This document shows positions 55,117-63,297 of a DNA stretch of 64,000 nucleotides, piece after piece. Both the position numbers and the translations under genes were made by a program. The stretch spans positions 248,001 to 312,000 of the forward strand of contig JARFXO010000003.1 in NCBI GenBank assembly GCA_029194665.1, given 5' to 3'. This stretch comes from Nitrospira sp. Lineage in GTDB: Bacteria; Nitrospirota; Nitrospiria; Nitrospirales; Nitrospiraceae. Below the pieces are notes generated by a model. It did not search any database. It was given only the letters and a program-made list of their open reading frames with translations, and was not told the DNA's origin. How positions within the stretch are numbered: position 1 is the stretch's first letter; every line of letters begins with the position of its first letter.

Positions 55117-56760
55117 CTACTCGACCCGCGCACTGAACCCGGCAGCGTTAAGCGCCTTGACGAGGACGGCGGCATCGAAGTCGCCGATTGCCTCAAACCT
55201 CGTCGCTTGAGGTTTGGCTGTATCGCCGGTTACGCCGTCCACGGTCGCGATTGCCTCCTTGATGGCCTCACAACAGGGCTCGCAGCAGTTATGGATGCCC
55301 GAGACCTTCAAGCTGCTGACCTTGCCTCTGGGAATGTCGCCCAACGCCTTCATTGCCAGCTTCTGATTGCCGGGGCGACCATAGAAGCCTGCGGCGGCAA
55401 GGGCGTCGAGAGCCTTCTGAGCCACGGCATCATTACCGGCCGTGAGGGCTACGGTCCCCTTCTCCATATCGCAATGAGATGTGACCCCTACCACGCTCCT
55501 GAGCGCGGCGTCAGCTGCATCGACGCAGCCCTGACAGCAGAGATGGACGCCCGTCAATTCGACTTTGACCTGGGAATGTTTCGCCATGATCGACTCCTCT
55601 CGATTTCCTTGCCCGTCCTGAGGGTCGGCACGCTCTCCTTTCGCGGCGGCGCGCGCCTGCGCCAAGGTCTCTATCAATTGGTCGAAAGATTTGTTGAATT
55701 TTGCGACACCGTCGTCTTCCAGTTGTTGCGTCACCTGATCGAGGCTGATGTCCACTTCTGCCAATCGCTTCAAGAGCGATCGTGCTTCTTCGACACCTTG
55801 GGTGAGGCGAACTTTCGGATCGCCGTGATCGCGGTACGCATCGAGAGTTTTGAGCGGTACGGTGTTGACCGTGTCCGGCCCGATGAGCGCCTCAACGTAT
55901 TTCACGTCGCTGTCGTCAGGATTCTTGGTGCTGGTGCTGGCCCACAGCAGGCGCTGGACGCGAGCCCCATGGCCTGACAATGTCTTAAAGCGATCACTGC
56001 CGAAGATCTCCTTGTAGATCTGATAGGCGACCTTTGCGCTGGCGATGGCCACTTGTCCACGCAACGTCTTCGCGAGATCCGCCTTTTCTCCGCTTTGCGC
56101 GATGCTTTGTGCCAACATCGGGTCCACGAGACTGTCGATACGGCTCACGAAGAAGCTGGCCACCGAGACCACATGGTTCACAGGCTTCCCATGGGCCAGA
56201 CGCGAGGCGAGGCCGGCGAGGTACGCATCCACCACCTGTCGATACCGCGGCAACCCGAAGAGCAGGGTCACGTTGACATTGATGCCTTCGTTGATGAGTT
56301 CCTGAATGGCGGATAAGCCTGCGGTCGTGGCCGGGACCTTGATGAAGACATTGGGTCGATCCAACATTCCCCATAATCGGCGACCTTCTTCTATCGTGCC
56401 TCCGGCGTCGTGTGCCAAATGGGGATTCACTTCCAAGCTGACGTATCCATCGTGGCCATTGGTCTTGTCATACAGCGGGCGGAATTCGTCTGCTGCGCGC
56501 TGGACATCATGTAGGCTGAGAGCTTCGTAGATGGCGATCACTTCTTTCCCCTCAAGGGCCATGGCCCGAATATCATCGTTGTACTCATGGCTTTCTACAA
56601 TCGCCTTCTCAAAGATGGAGGGATTCGAGGTTATTCCCCGAAGACCATCCTCTTCGATCAGACGCCGAAGCTGTCCGCTGGCGATCAGATCGCGTCGGAT
56701 GTAGTCCAACCAGATCGATTGGCCGAACGATTCTAATTTCTTCAAACGATTGCTCTTCAT
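55117..56760 (-). CDS. tal: Transaldolase joined in frame to a tandem HMA-like domain protein
   Basis: A 547-residue open frame. Residues 1-390 are a transaldolase (GQSIWLDYIRRDLIA, ITSNPSIFEKAI, Schiff-base Lys in NVFIKVPATTAG, STSTKNPDDSD), closely related to the Tal half of tal-pgi. Residues 392-547 (from 55587) hold two heavy-metal-associated-like domains with CCQGC and CCEPC instead of plain CxxC. A strong ribosome-binding site (GAGAGGAG) lies 6 bases before the ATG at 55587, so the second part may also be made separately. The start at 56760 has AAGGAGG at good spacing; the long N-terminal extension from 56916 is rejected. Confidence 0.85.
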   Translation of the reverse strand: MKSNRLKKLESFGQSIWLDYIRRDLIASGQLRRLIEEDGLRGITSNPSIFEKAIVESHEYNDDIRAMALEGKEVIAIYEALSLHDVQRAADEFRPLYDKTNGHDGYVSLEVNPHLAHDAGGTIEEGRRLWGMLDRPNVFIKVPATTAGLSAIQELINEGINVNVTLLFGLPRYRQVVDAYLAGLASRLAHGKPVNHVVSVASFFVSRIDSLVDPMLAQSIAQSGEKADLAKTLRGQVAIASAKVAYQIYKEIFGSDRFKTLSGHGARVQRLLWASTSTKNPDDSDVKYVEALIGPDTVNTVPLKTLDAYRDHGDPKVRLTQGVEEARSLLKRLAEVDISLDQVTQQLEDDGVAKFNKSFDQLIETLAQARAAAKGERADPQDGQGNREESIMAKHSQVKVELTGVHLCCQGCVDAADAALRSVVGVTSHCDMEKGTVALTAGNDAVAQKALDALAAAGFYGRPGNQKLAMKALGDIPRGKVSSLKVSGIHNCCEPCCEAIKEAIATVDGVTGDTAKPQATRFEAIGDFDAAVLVKALNAAGFSARVE

Positions 56761-56912
56761 GCTCATCCTCCTTGCGTTCGAGTTCCGCCGCTTCCCCCGG
56801 GAGACGACGACGCTCGGCGTCTCGAAATCGTCCTGTTGGAAATATTGTGACCAGTTCCTTCGCGAGCGCAGGGTTGACGACAACGTCGTCGAAGCCGCTG
56901 GCTGGACGTTCC

Positions 56913-57293
56913 TCACGCTGCCGGCTCATGGGACGGCTGCTTCTTCCCGCTCCTCGCATCCAGGTACCCTTTCAATGCCACGGCATTGTTATGTTCCGTG
57001 TCATGGGAGCTGTACACGAGGGTGACTCGACCCCGCCGAGCGGCCTTCAGAATGGGTTCCAATGCATCTGCATTCGAACGTAATTCGTCATGGTATCGTC
57101 GTTGGAATTCACTCCATTTGTTTGGATCATGACCAAACCAACGACGGAGGGGTCCGCTTGGCGCCACATCCTTCAGCCAGGCGTCGATGTGCAGGGCGGT
57201 TTTTTTCACGCCGCGAGGCCACAGCCGCTCCACGAGAAAGCGCACCCCATCGGCGGAAGTCATTGGGTCATAGACGCGTTTCAGTGTAATCAT
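56913..57293 (-). CDS. DUF488 family protein
   Basis: A 126-residue protein of the DUF488/YeaO family, of unknown biochemical role. Features are LKRVYDPMTSADGVRFLVERLWPRG, HIDAWLKDVAPSGPLRRWFG and VTLVYSSHDTEHNNAVALKGYL. The ATG at 57293 gives the conserved N-terminus, with AAGGAAG upstream. A short relic of a second DUF488 gene lies at 58993-59040. Confidence 0.85.
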   Translation of the reverse strand: MITLKRVYDPMTSADGVRFLVERLWPRGVKKTALHIDAWLKDVAPSGPLRRWFGHDPNKWSEFQRRYHDELRSNADALEPILKAARRGRVTLVYSSHDTEHNNAVALKGYLDARSGKKQPSHEPAA

Positions 57294-57493
57294 GTCAGTC
57301 TTCCTTTCCTGCGACCTCATCGAGCGCTCACGAGTATGCGGGCGACCGTAAGGTGGACTTGACCGAGGTCACAAGGACTCTTGTAGAGGCCGGCATGACA
57401 CCTCTTTCGGCTTTGGACCTTGCTGAGATTCATTGTCCTATGGCCACAGCCTGCGGTTGGTTTGGGCCGAAGCCGTCTGAATAGGACAAGCGG

Positions 57494-57715
57494 TTACTTC
57501 AACTTTTTTCTCCTGGATGTCTTGGTTCCGGACCGCTTTCTGGGGCCTCGACGTTGAAGTTCTGAAAGTAAGAGGTCTGCTGCGGCCCCTCGTTCTTCCA
57601 CCGGTCCATGTTCAGCTTCATCAGTCAGCCACATTTCGTAAGCCAGCGGGTCCTCCTCTCGTTCGGCGGTACGACCAGCGGCCGTTGGTTTCGTCTTAGC
57701 CTGCTTTCGCAACAT
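57494..57715 (-). CDS. Small hypothetical protein
   Basis: A 73-residue, highly charged protein: MLRKQAKTKPTAAGRTAERE, EMWLTDEAEHGPVEERGAAA and a basic tail RKRSGTKTSRRKKLK. No family. The ATG at 57715 has GTGAGG at about 8 bases. Composition is compatible with a small nucleic-acid-associated protein, but this is only a guess. Confidence 0.5.
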   Translation of the reverse strand: MLRKQAKTKPTAAGRTAEREEDPLAYEMWLTDEAEHGPVEERGAAADLLLSELQRRGPRKRSGTKTSRRKKLK

Positions 57716-57874
57716 GCTACACCTCACTTTCTCGTTAAGAGACAGCTCTGCGATATCTTGTCTCGTGCGCATCCTTCGAGCCCCTTGCCAAGGGCGCCGG
57801 TCTTTAACAGGACAGGCCATGATGGAAACTCGGTGTGACCTCATGTGTGAATCGCAATCGTCGTCATATCTTCT

Positions 57875-58880
57875 TCATGCGACGACTTCGAAGTCTGGTG
57901 ACCTCTCTCTATGCAACAGACAGCACATCTTGTATTTCTTGCCACTGCCGCACGGGCAGGGAGCGTTCCGACCGTATCTCCGGCGCGGCTTAGGCACCAG
58001 CCTGAGAAGATCGTTCGTGTTCTGGTGGAACATGTCCTGAAGCATACGGTGCAAGGCGGGATCTTGTTTCAGTAAGACATCAGGCGACTTGAAGAAGTAC
58101 GCAGCGAGCACCGCGAAGAATTCATGCTCATTCGTGTAGGCATACGGGTTGATGTGGGAACGATTCTTCGGAGGACGGGCCAGTTCCCGCGCCACGTATT
58201 GAATCCAATGTTTGACCACCTCCCAGGGAACCTCTTGCGGGAGACCGTAGTCGGTCTCTTCTTTCTCGACAACGTGCGCAAACTCATGAACACCCACATT
58301 CTCCTTGCTTGATTGATTTTCAAATCCAGCCAGGAGAGCCGGCTTGGAAAGAATCACCATGCCGCTTATGATGTTCCAGACCGGCCATCCCAACGATGTT
58401 CTCATTCGGTTCTCCATTCATTTGAAATGTATCGCTGAACGAGGTCGGATAGATCAGCACCTCACTCAAGCGATGGTATTCCCAATCATGGAACCCGAAG
58501 ATGGGAATCACGGCGCTGGCAGCGACGAGGACCCGAATCGTGTCATCGACATCCGTTCGGATTCCCGTGATCCGGACTTCATCGAGAAAGACCTTCATCA
58601 ATTGTCTGAATCGCTCTTTTTTCGAGTCGTCTAGGGCGCAGAAGAACGCCACGTGAGAGCGAAGAATTCGATCCCAGTGCTCAGGGAACGGTTGGTTGAT
58701 CACCGCTAACCGACGAAGACACCGTCGCCGCAACCGTCGGTACACAAACGGGCACAATCCCAGAACAATCAGCGCTGGATGGAAAAACCACCCCACGATG
58801 CCCGACGTCACTGCCATGAGGATCGTGACGGCGAGAGCGTCCTGTCGATTCCGACGATTGCGTTCGGGCGTCACCAGCAT
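57875..58880 (-). pseudogene. MtfA-like zinc peptidase with SEC-C tail, frameshifted
   Basis: Two overlapping frames together make one M90/MtfA-family protein. The first (58880 to about 58365) has a short membrane segment, then HWDRILRSHVAFFCALDDSKKERF and IPIFGFHDWEYHRLSEVLIYP up to NENIVGMAG. The second (from about 58370 to 57875) continues ISGMVILSKPALLAGFENQS and has the zinc motif HEFAH in VGVHEFAHVVEKEE. It ends with a SEC-C metal-binding motif CPCGSGKKYKMCC. Moving between them needs a +1 shift near 58365-58375, a GGCC-rich spot. It could be a real inactivation or a sequencing/assembly error. Confidence 0.75.
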
Positions 58881-58992
58881 GCGCGCGTGCTCCTACTTGA
58901 TCGTGGCGGTGATCTCAACAGCCTTTCGCGACAACGCAGGGCTGACGAGAAGGCCGCCCAAACCCATGACTGGGTGGTCTCTACGCTGTGAC

Positions 58993-59040
58993 CTATCCGG
59001 CGTCTGCTTCTTTTCCCTTCCTCGCATCCAGATACTCTTT
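58993..59040 (-). pseudogene. DUF488 C-terminal relic
   Basis: The minus-strand frame reads KEYLDARKGKEADAG then stop, matching the end of the DUF488 protein at 56913-57293 (KGYLDARSGKK). Nothing more of the gene is recognisable. Confidence 0.45.
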
Positions 59041-59076
59041 CTCTCGATCAATTCCTTAGCTGTTCCCGGTGCAGAC

Positions 59077-59979
59077 TCATGCCACCCACCCCCTTTGGTC
59101 GAGCCCGTCCAGCAACAAGTGAAAGTAAATCAACCCGCCGTACGGACGCCACTTACGCAGGACCTTGCGGACCTGGTCATAATCCGGCGGCCGTTTCAGC
59201 CTCAACCATCGATGGAGACTCTTCTGTGCCCCGACATCATCGCCAGGAAACTGGTGAATCCGTCCGAGGCCGCGCAGCAGCGTGTATTCAGCGGTCCAAC
59301 GACCCACTCCTCGCAACTCCATCAACTGATTGACCGTCTCAGTGTCATCCATGGTCGCGAACCCATCGGGGGCGAGTTTGCCTTCCCTCATCGCTCGGGC
59401 TGCATCGATGACGGTTTGTCCCTTGCTTCGGCTATATCCCAATGCTCTCAACGCTTGCACCTCAACCGCGCTCAGATCGTCGGGACGCGGAAAGGCAACA
59501 CCTTCATTGCGGCTCCCTAATCCGTAACGTTCCGTCAAGCGATTCAGCAAGGCAATCCCGACGGTCAAGCTGAGTTGTTGGCACGCGATTCCGTTAACCA
59601 ATGCTTCAAACACACTGTGGAAACGAGGCGGTTTCATCCCGAGAAAACGTCGAGCCAACTGATGCAGCTTTGTTTCCTGCGACGCCAACCGATAAAATTC
59701 GCGAAGATCTACCCGCAGGCCTAGCAACCGGTCCAATGCAGCCGTCACGTCTACCTGCGTCGTAGGCGGCAATTGGGTTCCGGTGGCGGTAACGGTCAGT
59801 GTGCTGTTCTGCTGTGTGACGGCCACCTGAACCGGCGTTGCACCCACGACAATCGTCCGCTTGTAGATCCCTTCCTCCCAGCGATCCATGGCATTGTTCG
59901 GACGCCGTCGCAATGCCCAGACGGTGAGATCAAGTCGAAAGGGCTGCACCGGATGCAACACAAAGTCGATCCGCGTCAT
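59077..59979 (-). CDS. alkA: DNA-3-methyladenine glycosylase II (AlkA type)
   Basis: Base-excision repair glycosylase removing alkylated purines, 300 residues. The N-terminal AlkA beta domain (residues 1-100) is followed by HhH-GPD: HSVFEALVNGIACQQLSLTVG, RALGYSRSKGQTVIDAAR, the hairpin LMELRGVGRWTAEY and the catalytic Asp in FPGDDVGAQKSL. C-terminal WRPYGGLIYFHLLL is family-typical. It stands alone, with no ada gene nearby. Confidence 0.92.
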   Translation of the reverse strand: MTRIDFVLHPVQPFRLDLTVWALRRRPNNAMDRWEEGIYKRTIVVGATPVQVAVTQQNSTLTVTATGTQLPPTTQVDVTAALDRLLGLRVDLREFYRLASQETKLHQLARRFLGMKPPRFHSVFEALVNGIACQQLSLTVGIALLNRLTERYGLGSRNEGVAFPRPDDLSAVEVQALRALGYSRSKGQTVIDAARAMREGKLAPDGFATMDDTETVNQLMELRGVGRWTAEYTLLRGLGRIHQFPGDDVGAQKSLHRWLRLKRPPDYDQVRKVLRKWRPYGGLIYFHLLLDGLDQRGWVA

Positions 59980-60180
59980 GATCCATGAGCGTGCTTCGTC
60001 CCGGCTTCCAACGTCCCTTTAGTGAAGCAAATCTCCTCCCTCGAACACACCTCGTAAAACACCTAGCAGGACGGATTGAGCACATCTTGAAAAGAAGAGC
60101 GACCTTCAGTAGATTCCTTTCATGAGCTGCGATCGACCCGTTCAAGCGAGCACTTCATCACAGAGCAGGGTGCGGGTTGC

Positions 60181-60885
60181 TTGATCGTGCCAAGATTCAG
60201 AAAATCCATCCTCCTTGTGGTCGTCGTCTCCTCCTTGCTTCTATCCAGTTGTGTGGGGCCCCGTGAGCCGACCCGCACGTCCAGGACCGCGATAGAGCAG
60301 TTGCTTCTGAGTCAGGCCATCACACGGAGTGTAAAGCATCTCTTAATTCCGGTACCTTCGGGACAGCCGGTGGTCGTAGAGATAGCCGGCTTCCCCCATG
60401 ATCGGTCGCTCCTACAGGCGTCGTTTGCCACACCTCAAATCATCAGCCCCATCACTCCACCGGAGCCGCAGGTCGTTCGCCATGAGGCCTCCGATCTGCC
60501 TGTCATGCAGGGCAAGATTGAGGCTCGCCTGGGGGAGTTGGGCTTCCCCTTGCGCATACGTGGCGAGGAAACCCGGTACCTCTTTCGTGTCGTCGTAGAA
60601 GCGCTGGGGACTGAACAGGGAAAGTTTTTTTTTGGTATGCCGCCGGTTCAGAGCGTCCTCATCCCCTTTGCGTTACCGCAGATAACCATATTTGAAGAAC
60701 AGCGGCAACAGGCCTACGCCCGTTTCACGATAGATGTCTATGATGTCCGGACTGGGGAACTGGTTCGATCGACCGCATGGTATGAGGGATTGGCCTTCTA
60801 TAATCAATACACGGTCTTGTTCTTCTTCTCATTTAGGTGGTCGGACTTGGTTGCAACACCATGTACCAGCTATTCCTGTACCTGA
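60181..60885 (+). CDS. Lipoprotein of unknown function
   Basis: A 234-residue predicted lipoprotein with lipobox LLLSSC (Cys about residue 24). The mature protein contains VVVEIAGFPHDRSLLQASF, YLFRVVVEALGTEQGKFFFG, and DVYDVRTGELVRSTAWYEG, a pattern seen in outer-membrane assembly or secretion-associated lipoproteins, but I cannot assign a family. Start is TTG at 60181 or GTG at 60187. Its end overlaps the next lipoprotein gene by 25 bp, so the two are coupled and may form a complex. Confidence 0.7.
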   Translation: MIVPRFRKSILLVVVVSSLLLSSCVGPREPTRTSRTAIEQLLLSQAITRSVKHLLIPVPSGQPVVVEIAGFPHDRSLLQASFATPQIISPITPPEPQVVRHEASDLPVMQGKIEARLGELGFPLRIRGEETRYLFRVVVEALGTEQGKFFFGMPPVQSVLIPFALPQITIFEEQRQQAYARFTIDVYDVRTGELVRSTAWYEGLAFYNQYTVLFFFSFRWSDLVATPCTSYSCT

Positions 60886-61463
60886 CGGGTCTCCGAACCT
60901 TCGCATCGAATAGGCTCGTGCGGGTGCGATGGAATCTGTTGCTGATTGTCGGGCTCCTCTCGTCGGGCTGCGTTGGGGACCTCAATCACATCTATACCGC
61001 CGGCTCCTTCCGAGCTATTCCTGGAGAAGGCACGAGCCTGTTCGTGTGGGCGGAGGATCCCACCCTGCGTAAGGTGGTGGAGACATGGTTGCGGGGCCAT
61101 AAGTTGATCGTTCTGGGTACGGCATCCCCTCGACAAGAGGCGGAATCATGTGCCGGTTGTGAACAACAGGCCGCATTGTCCCAAGCCAGGTCATTGAAAG
61201 CGGAACAGGTCGTGCTCGCATACTCATCGCAGAGTAAGGATACGGAACAATTGACAGTCTCCATACAGAGTCTCTTCGTCCAGAATGAACAAGATGCATG
61301 GAGCGGCCTGGCGCGGATGGATGTTCCAGCGGGTGTCTCGGGCGAGCTCTTGCAGACGAAACTCAGACTCCTGTCTTGCCACGTGCTTGCGACAGTATGG
61401 AGATATCGCCCCGCCGGGTATTTGAGCGACGCTTCGAAAGACTACTGCTATTTTCATCTGTGA
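60861..61463 (+). CDS. Second lipoprotein of the pair
   Basis: A 200-residue predicted lipoprotein with lipobox LLSSGC. The mature part has FVWAEDPTLRKVVETWLRGH, then a Cys pair in AESCAGCEQQAALS and LLSCHVLATVWRYRP. No recognised family. Translational overlap with the upstream lipoprotein gene suggests joint function in the envelope. The inverted-repeat element at 61487 follows 24 bp later and may act as terminator. Confidence 0.65.
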   Translation: MYQLFLYLTGLRTFASNRLVRVRWNLLLIVGLLSSGCVGDLNHIYTAGSFRAIPGEGTSLFVWAEDPTLRKVVETWLRGHKLIVLGTASPRQEAESCAGCEQQAALSQARSLKAEQVVLAYSSQSKDTEQLTVSIQSLFVQNEQDAWSGLARMDVPAGVSGELLQTKLRLLSCHVLATVWRYRPAGYLSDASKDYCYFHL

Positions 61464-61486
61464 ATCTTTGGCCAGGATCTTTAACA

Positions 61487-61574
61487 GGCTGCGGAAAACT
61501 CGATGTGTGTGCTTCGACCGGCCTGTCCTGAGTCAGTCAAAGACTCAGGACGAACGCAGTGATTTTCCGCAGCC
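61487..61574. repeat. Double inverted-repeat element
   Basis: Outer arms GGCTGCGGAAAA (61487-61498) / TTTTCCGCAGCC (61563-61574) enclose a second perfect hairpin GTCCTGAGTC (61525-61534) / GACTCAGGAC (61542-61551). There is no coding capacity. It resembles dispersed REP/MITE elements with the core GACTCAGGACGAA. Confidence 0.7.
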
Positions 61575-61593
61575 GGGTAAGACTGCAATGGAG

Positions 61594-61902
61594 TCAATCG
61601 GCGAATCGCGATGACCGGGTCCTTCGTTGAAGTCGCTCCGTCAACTCCTCGTATACAGATCGACGGTGACCCACAGCCATCAGCCGAATGACTCGTATTT
61701 TTCGATCAACGGCATAGACGATGCGAAAGCGACGAACGCGATACTTTCGTAACCCATCGAGTTCCCGCTTGAGTGGTTCCCCACATTCGGGGTTTGCGGT
61801 AATGGCGCGAATGGCTGACTTGATCAGTTGCTTGAGATCGGGACGGAGCGAGTGCGTCACGTCCGCCATATGCGGAGGGATGTCCGGTCGGAAGGAGATC
61901 AC
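61594..61902 (-). CDS. RelE-family toxin
   Basis: A 102-residue RelE/YoeB-superfamily mRNA interferase. Features are LRPDLKQLIKSAIRAITANP, CGEPLKRELDGLRKYRVRRFRIVYAV, RVIRLMAVGHRRSVYEELTE. It looks intact. The GTG at 61902 overlaps the end of the longer antitoxin frame as GTGA, but that antitoxin frame has an internal TAG (see next entry). It is a close relative of the relic at 16203-16475. Confidence 0.85.
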   Translation of the reverse strand: MISFRPDIPPHMADVTHSLRPDLKQLIKSAIRAITANPECGEPLKRELDGLRKYRVRRFRIVYAVDRKIRVIRLMAVGHRRSVYEELTERLQRRTRSSRFAD

Positions 61903-62195
61903 GCCGTGCGTCGTTTCTTGACGGGCGCGAGGGGTTCGCCGAACACGTCCTCAAACGAAAGCCCGTTGCGTTTCGTTTTGTAAAAGGCTCGGCTTTCAGT
62001 AATCTAGCTCATGAGACCGGGATCGCTTAGGACATCCAAGGTCTCTTTCAGACGGGTATATTCATCGACATTCATCAAAATGGCAGCTGGACGGCCGTTC
62101 TTTGTGACGATGACTTCTTCTTCGCGTTCTTGTACGCCCGCCACGAGTTCAGGCAGTCGGGTTTTGACTTCCGATAGCGACAAGGTTTTTGCCAT
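61899..62195 (-). pseudogene. Phd/YefM antitoxin with in-frame TAG before its toxin-binding tail
   Basis: From the ATG at 62195 (AAGAGG upstream) the frame encodes the DNA-binding half: AKTLSLSEVKTRLPELVAGV, EEVIVTKNGRPAAILMNVDEY, LKETLDVLSDPGLMS. TAG follows at 62004-62006 (codon 64). The same frame continues ITESRAFYKTKRNGLSFEDVFGEPLAPVKKRR to a TGA overlapping the toxin start. That tail is what Phd/YefM family antitoxins normally use to cover the toxin; relatives have Gln or Lys at the amber position. A 63-residue product would still bind DNA but probably not neutralise the toxin, while the toxin looks intact. Confidence 0.75.
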
Positions 62196-62273
62196 TGTAG
62201 ACCTCTTGTATGGACGACCAGAATTATGGTCGTTATCTTACAGCGACGGGCGGAGTGTCGTCTAATGAACTGG

Positions 62274-62612
62274 CTAGTGGGCGCTGCGCGACGCGTGAGG
62301 GGAAAGATGAACGCTTGGTGTGCGAGCTGAGGTGCAAAGAGGCAGACTCTCAAATGTCTGCACAAAACAAGATCGGACCCTCACTTCCCTTCTCATGACT
62401 GCGCTGGGAAACAGGAGGCCAGCGTTTTTCCAATCAGCCAAGGTGAATTTGCCCAATTGTAGATGCGCAAGCTGAGATGTCAGCGCAAGGAGCAGCAGGT
62501 CTACTGACGGGTGTGGGGCGCTGACAACAACGGCCGGCCGTTGTTTCACCCCTGTGAGATCCGAAAACGGCAAGATGGCCAGGACGACATCGCCCCGGTC
62601 ATAGCTTGTCAT
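62274..62612 (-). CDS. MazF/PemK-family toxin, C-terminus aberrant
   Basis: mRNA interferase of the MazF/PemK family. The first 75 residues are typical: YDRGDVVLAILPFSDLTGVKQRPAVVVS, LLLLALTSQLAH and FTLADWKNAGLLFPSAV. From there the sequence (MRREVRVRSCFVQTFES...) no longer resembles the usual end with KRGxxTI and a C-terminal helix, so a frameshift or replacement after about residue 75 is likely and activity is doubtful. The ATG at 62612 overlaps the antitoxin end by 14 bp. Confidence 0.65.
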   Translation of the reverse strand: MTSYDRGDVVLAILPFSDLTGVKQRPAVVVSAPHPSVDLLLLALTSQLAHLQLGKFTLADWKNAGLLFPSAVMRREVRVRSCFVQTFESLPLCTSARTPSVHLSPHASRSAH

Positions 62613-62805
62613 ACTCGGCATCGAGCGGGTTGTTCCAAATCTGCGTTAAGCTGGGCAAGGAAGCAAGGAGCGTGTCGGTCTTGAGGACGGCTAGTTCCTC
62701 TTGGGAATCAGGAATCACGACTTCCACTGGTGTATTCGCCGAAAGTGACACCGGCTCATCCAGGACAACCTTCTCGCCATCATAGTGAGCCGGGATATGC
62801 CTCAT
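62599..62805 (-). CDS. Antitoxin of the MazF-like module
   Basis: A 68-residue protein: HIPAHYDGEKVVLDEPVSLSANTPVEVVIPD, then a helical tail LLASLPSLTQIWNNPLDAEYD. The N-terminal strand-rich part resembles AbrB/VapB-like or DUF104-type antitoxins found upstream of MazF/VapC toxins. GAGGAGCAACC precedes the ATG. It overlaps the toxin start. Confidence 0.7.
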   Translation of the reverse strand: MRHIPAHYDGEKVVLDEPVSLSANTPVEVVIPDSQEELAVLKTDTLLASLPSLTQIWNNPLDAEYDKL

Positions 62806-63297
62806 GGTTGCTCCTCTTCCCTGACTCGGGCAGCTTGCGTTGAATGAATTCTATTGGCGATTAAGAAGCCTGTCAACGTGGCTTGTTTGTCGGAGTGGAT
62901 CGGTTTGTAGAACGCGAGGGGACGCGGTGATGTGTGTAGTCGAGCCGATGGCCGTCATTAAGATGGCGAATAGTGAGTGTGCTGGCAGATGAGGACTCGG
63001 TTCGGGGCATCTGCGAGGGTGTCGGACGGATGCCCGAACATCGTAGCTATTCTATGCACGATACAAGGAATCTGAAGATTCCCGATTTGGCACTTGACAG
63101 CGCAGACAGTTGTTGACCCTATTATGTTGTGGGGTAGTCCTGAACGAATAGAGATTGTAGTTCCGGTGCTCGCACGTGGCCTACGGGCGGAACGTTGGGC
63201 CAAGAGAGAGAAATGGGGGGCAGAGAACCATTTCTTGACAGCTAAACCAACTGAGAAGTAAGGTGCCTGCCTCAGTAGTTTATGAGGTCTTCCAACT
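62806..63297. other. Intergenic stretch with REP-like repeat
   Basis: No gene seen in about 490 bp. It contains a segment at 63015-63063 about 80 percent identical to 21257-21305, including the TCGG/CCGA hairpin and TATGCACGAT.ACAAGG motif, annotated here as part of a REP-like family. Confidence 0.5.
63015..63070. repeat. REP-like repeat, second locus
   Basis: Pairs with 21257-21305. It is located 230 bp before the REP-associated transposase relic, as expected if that transposase class once mobilised it. Confidence 0.5.
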
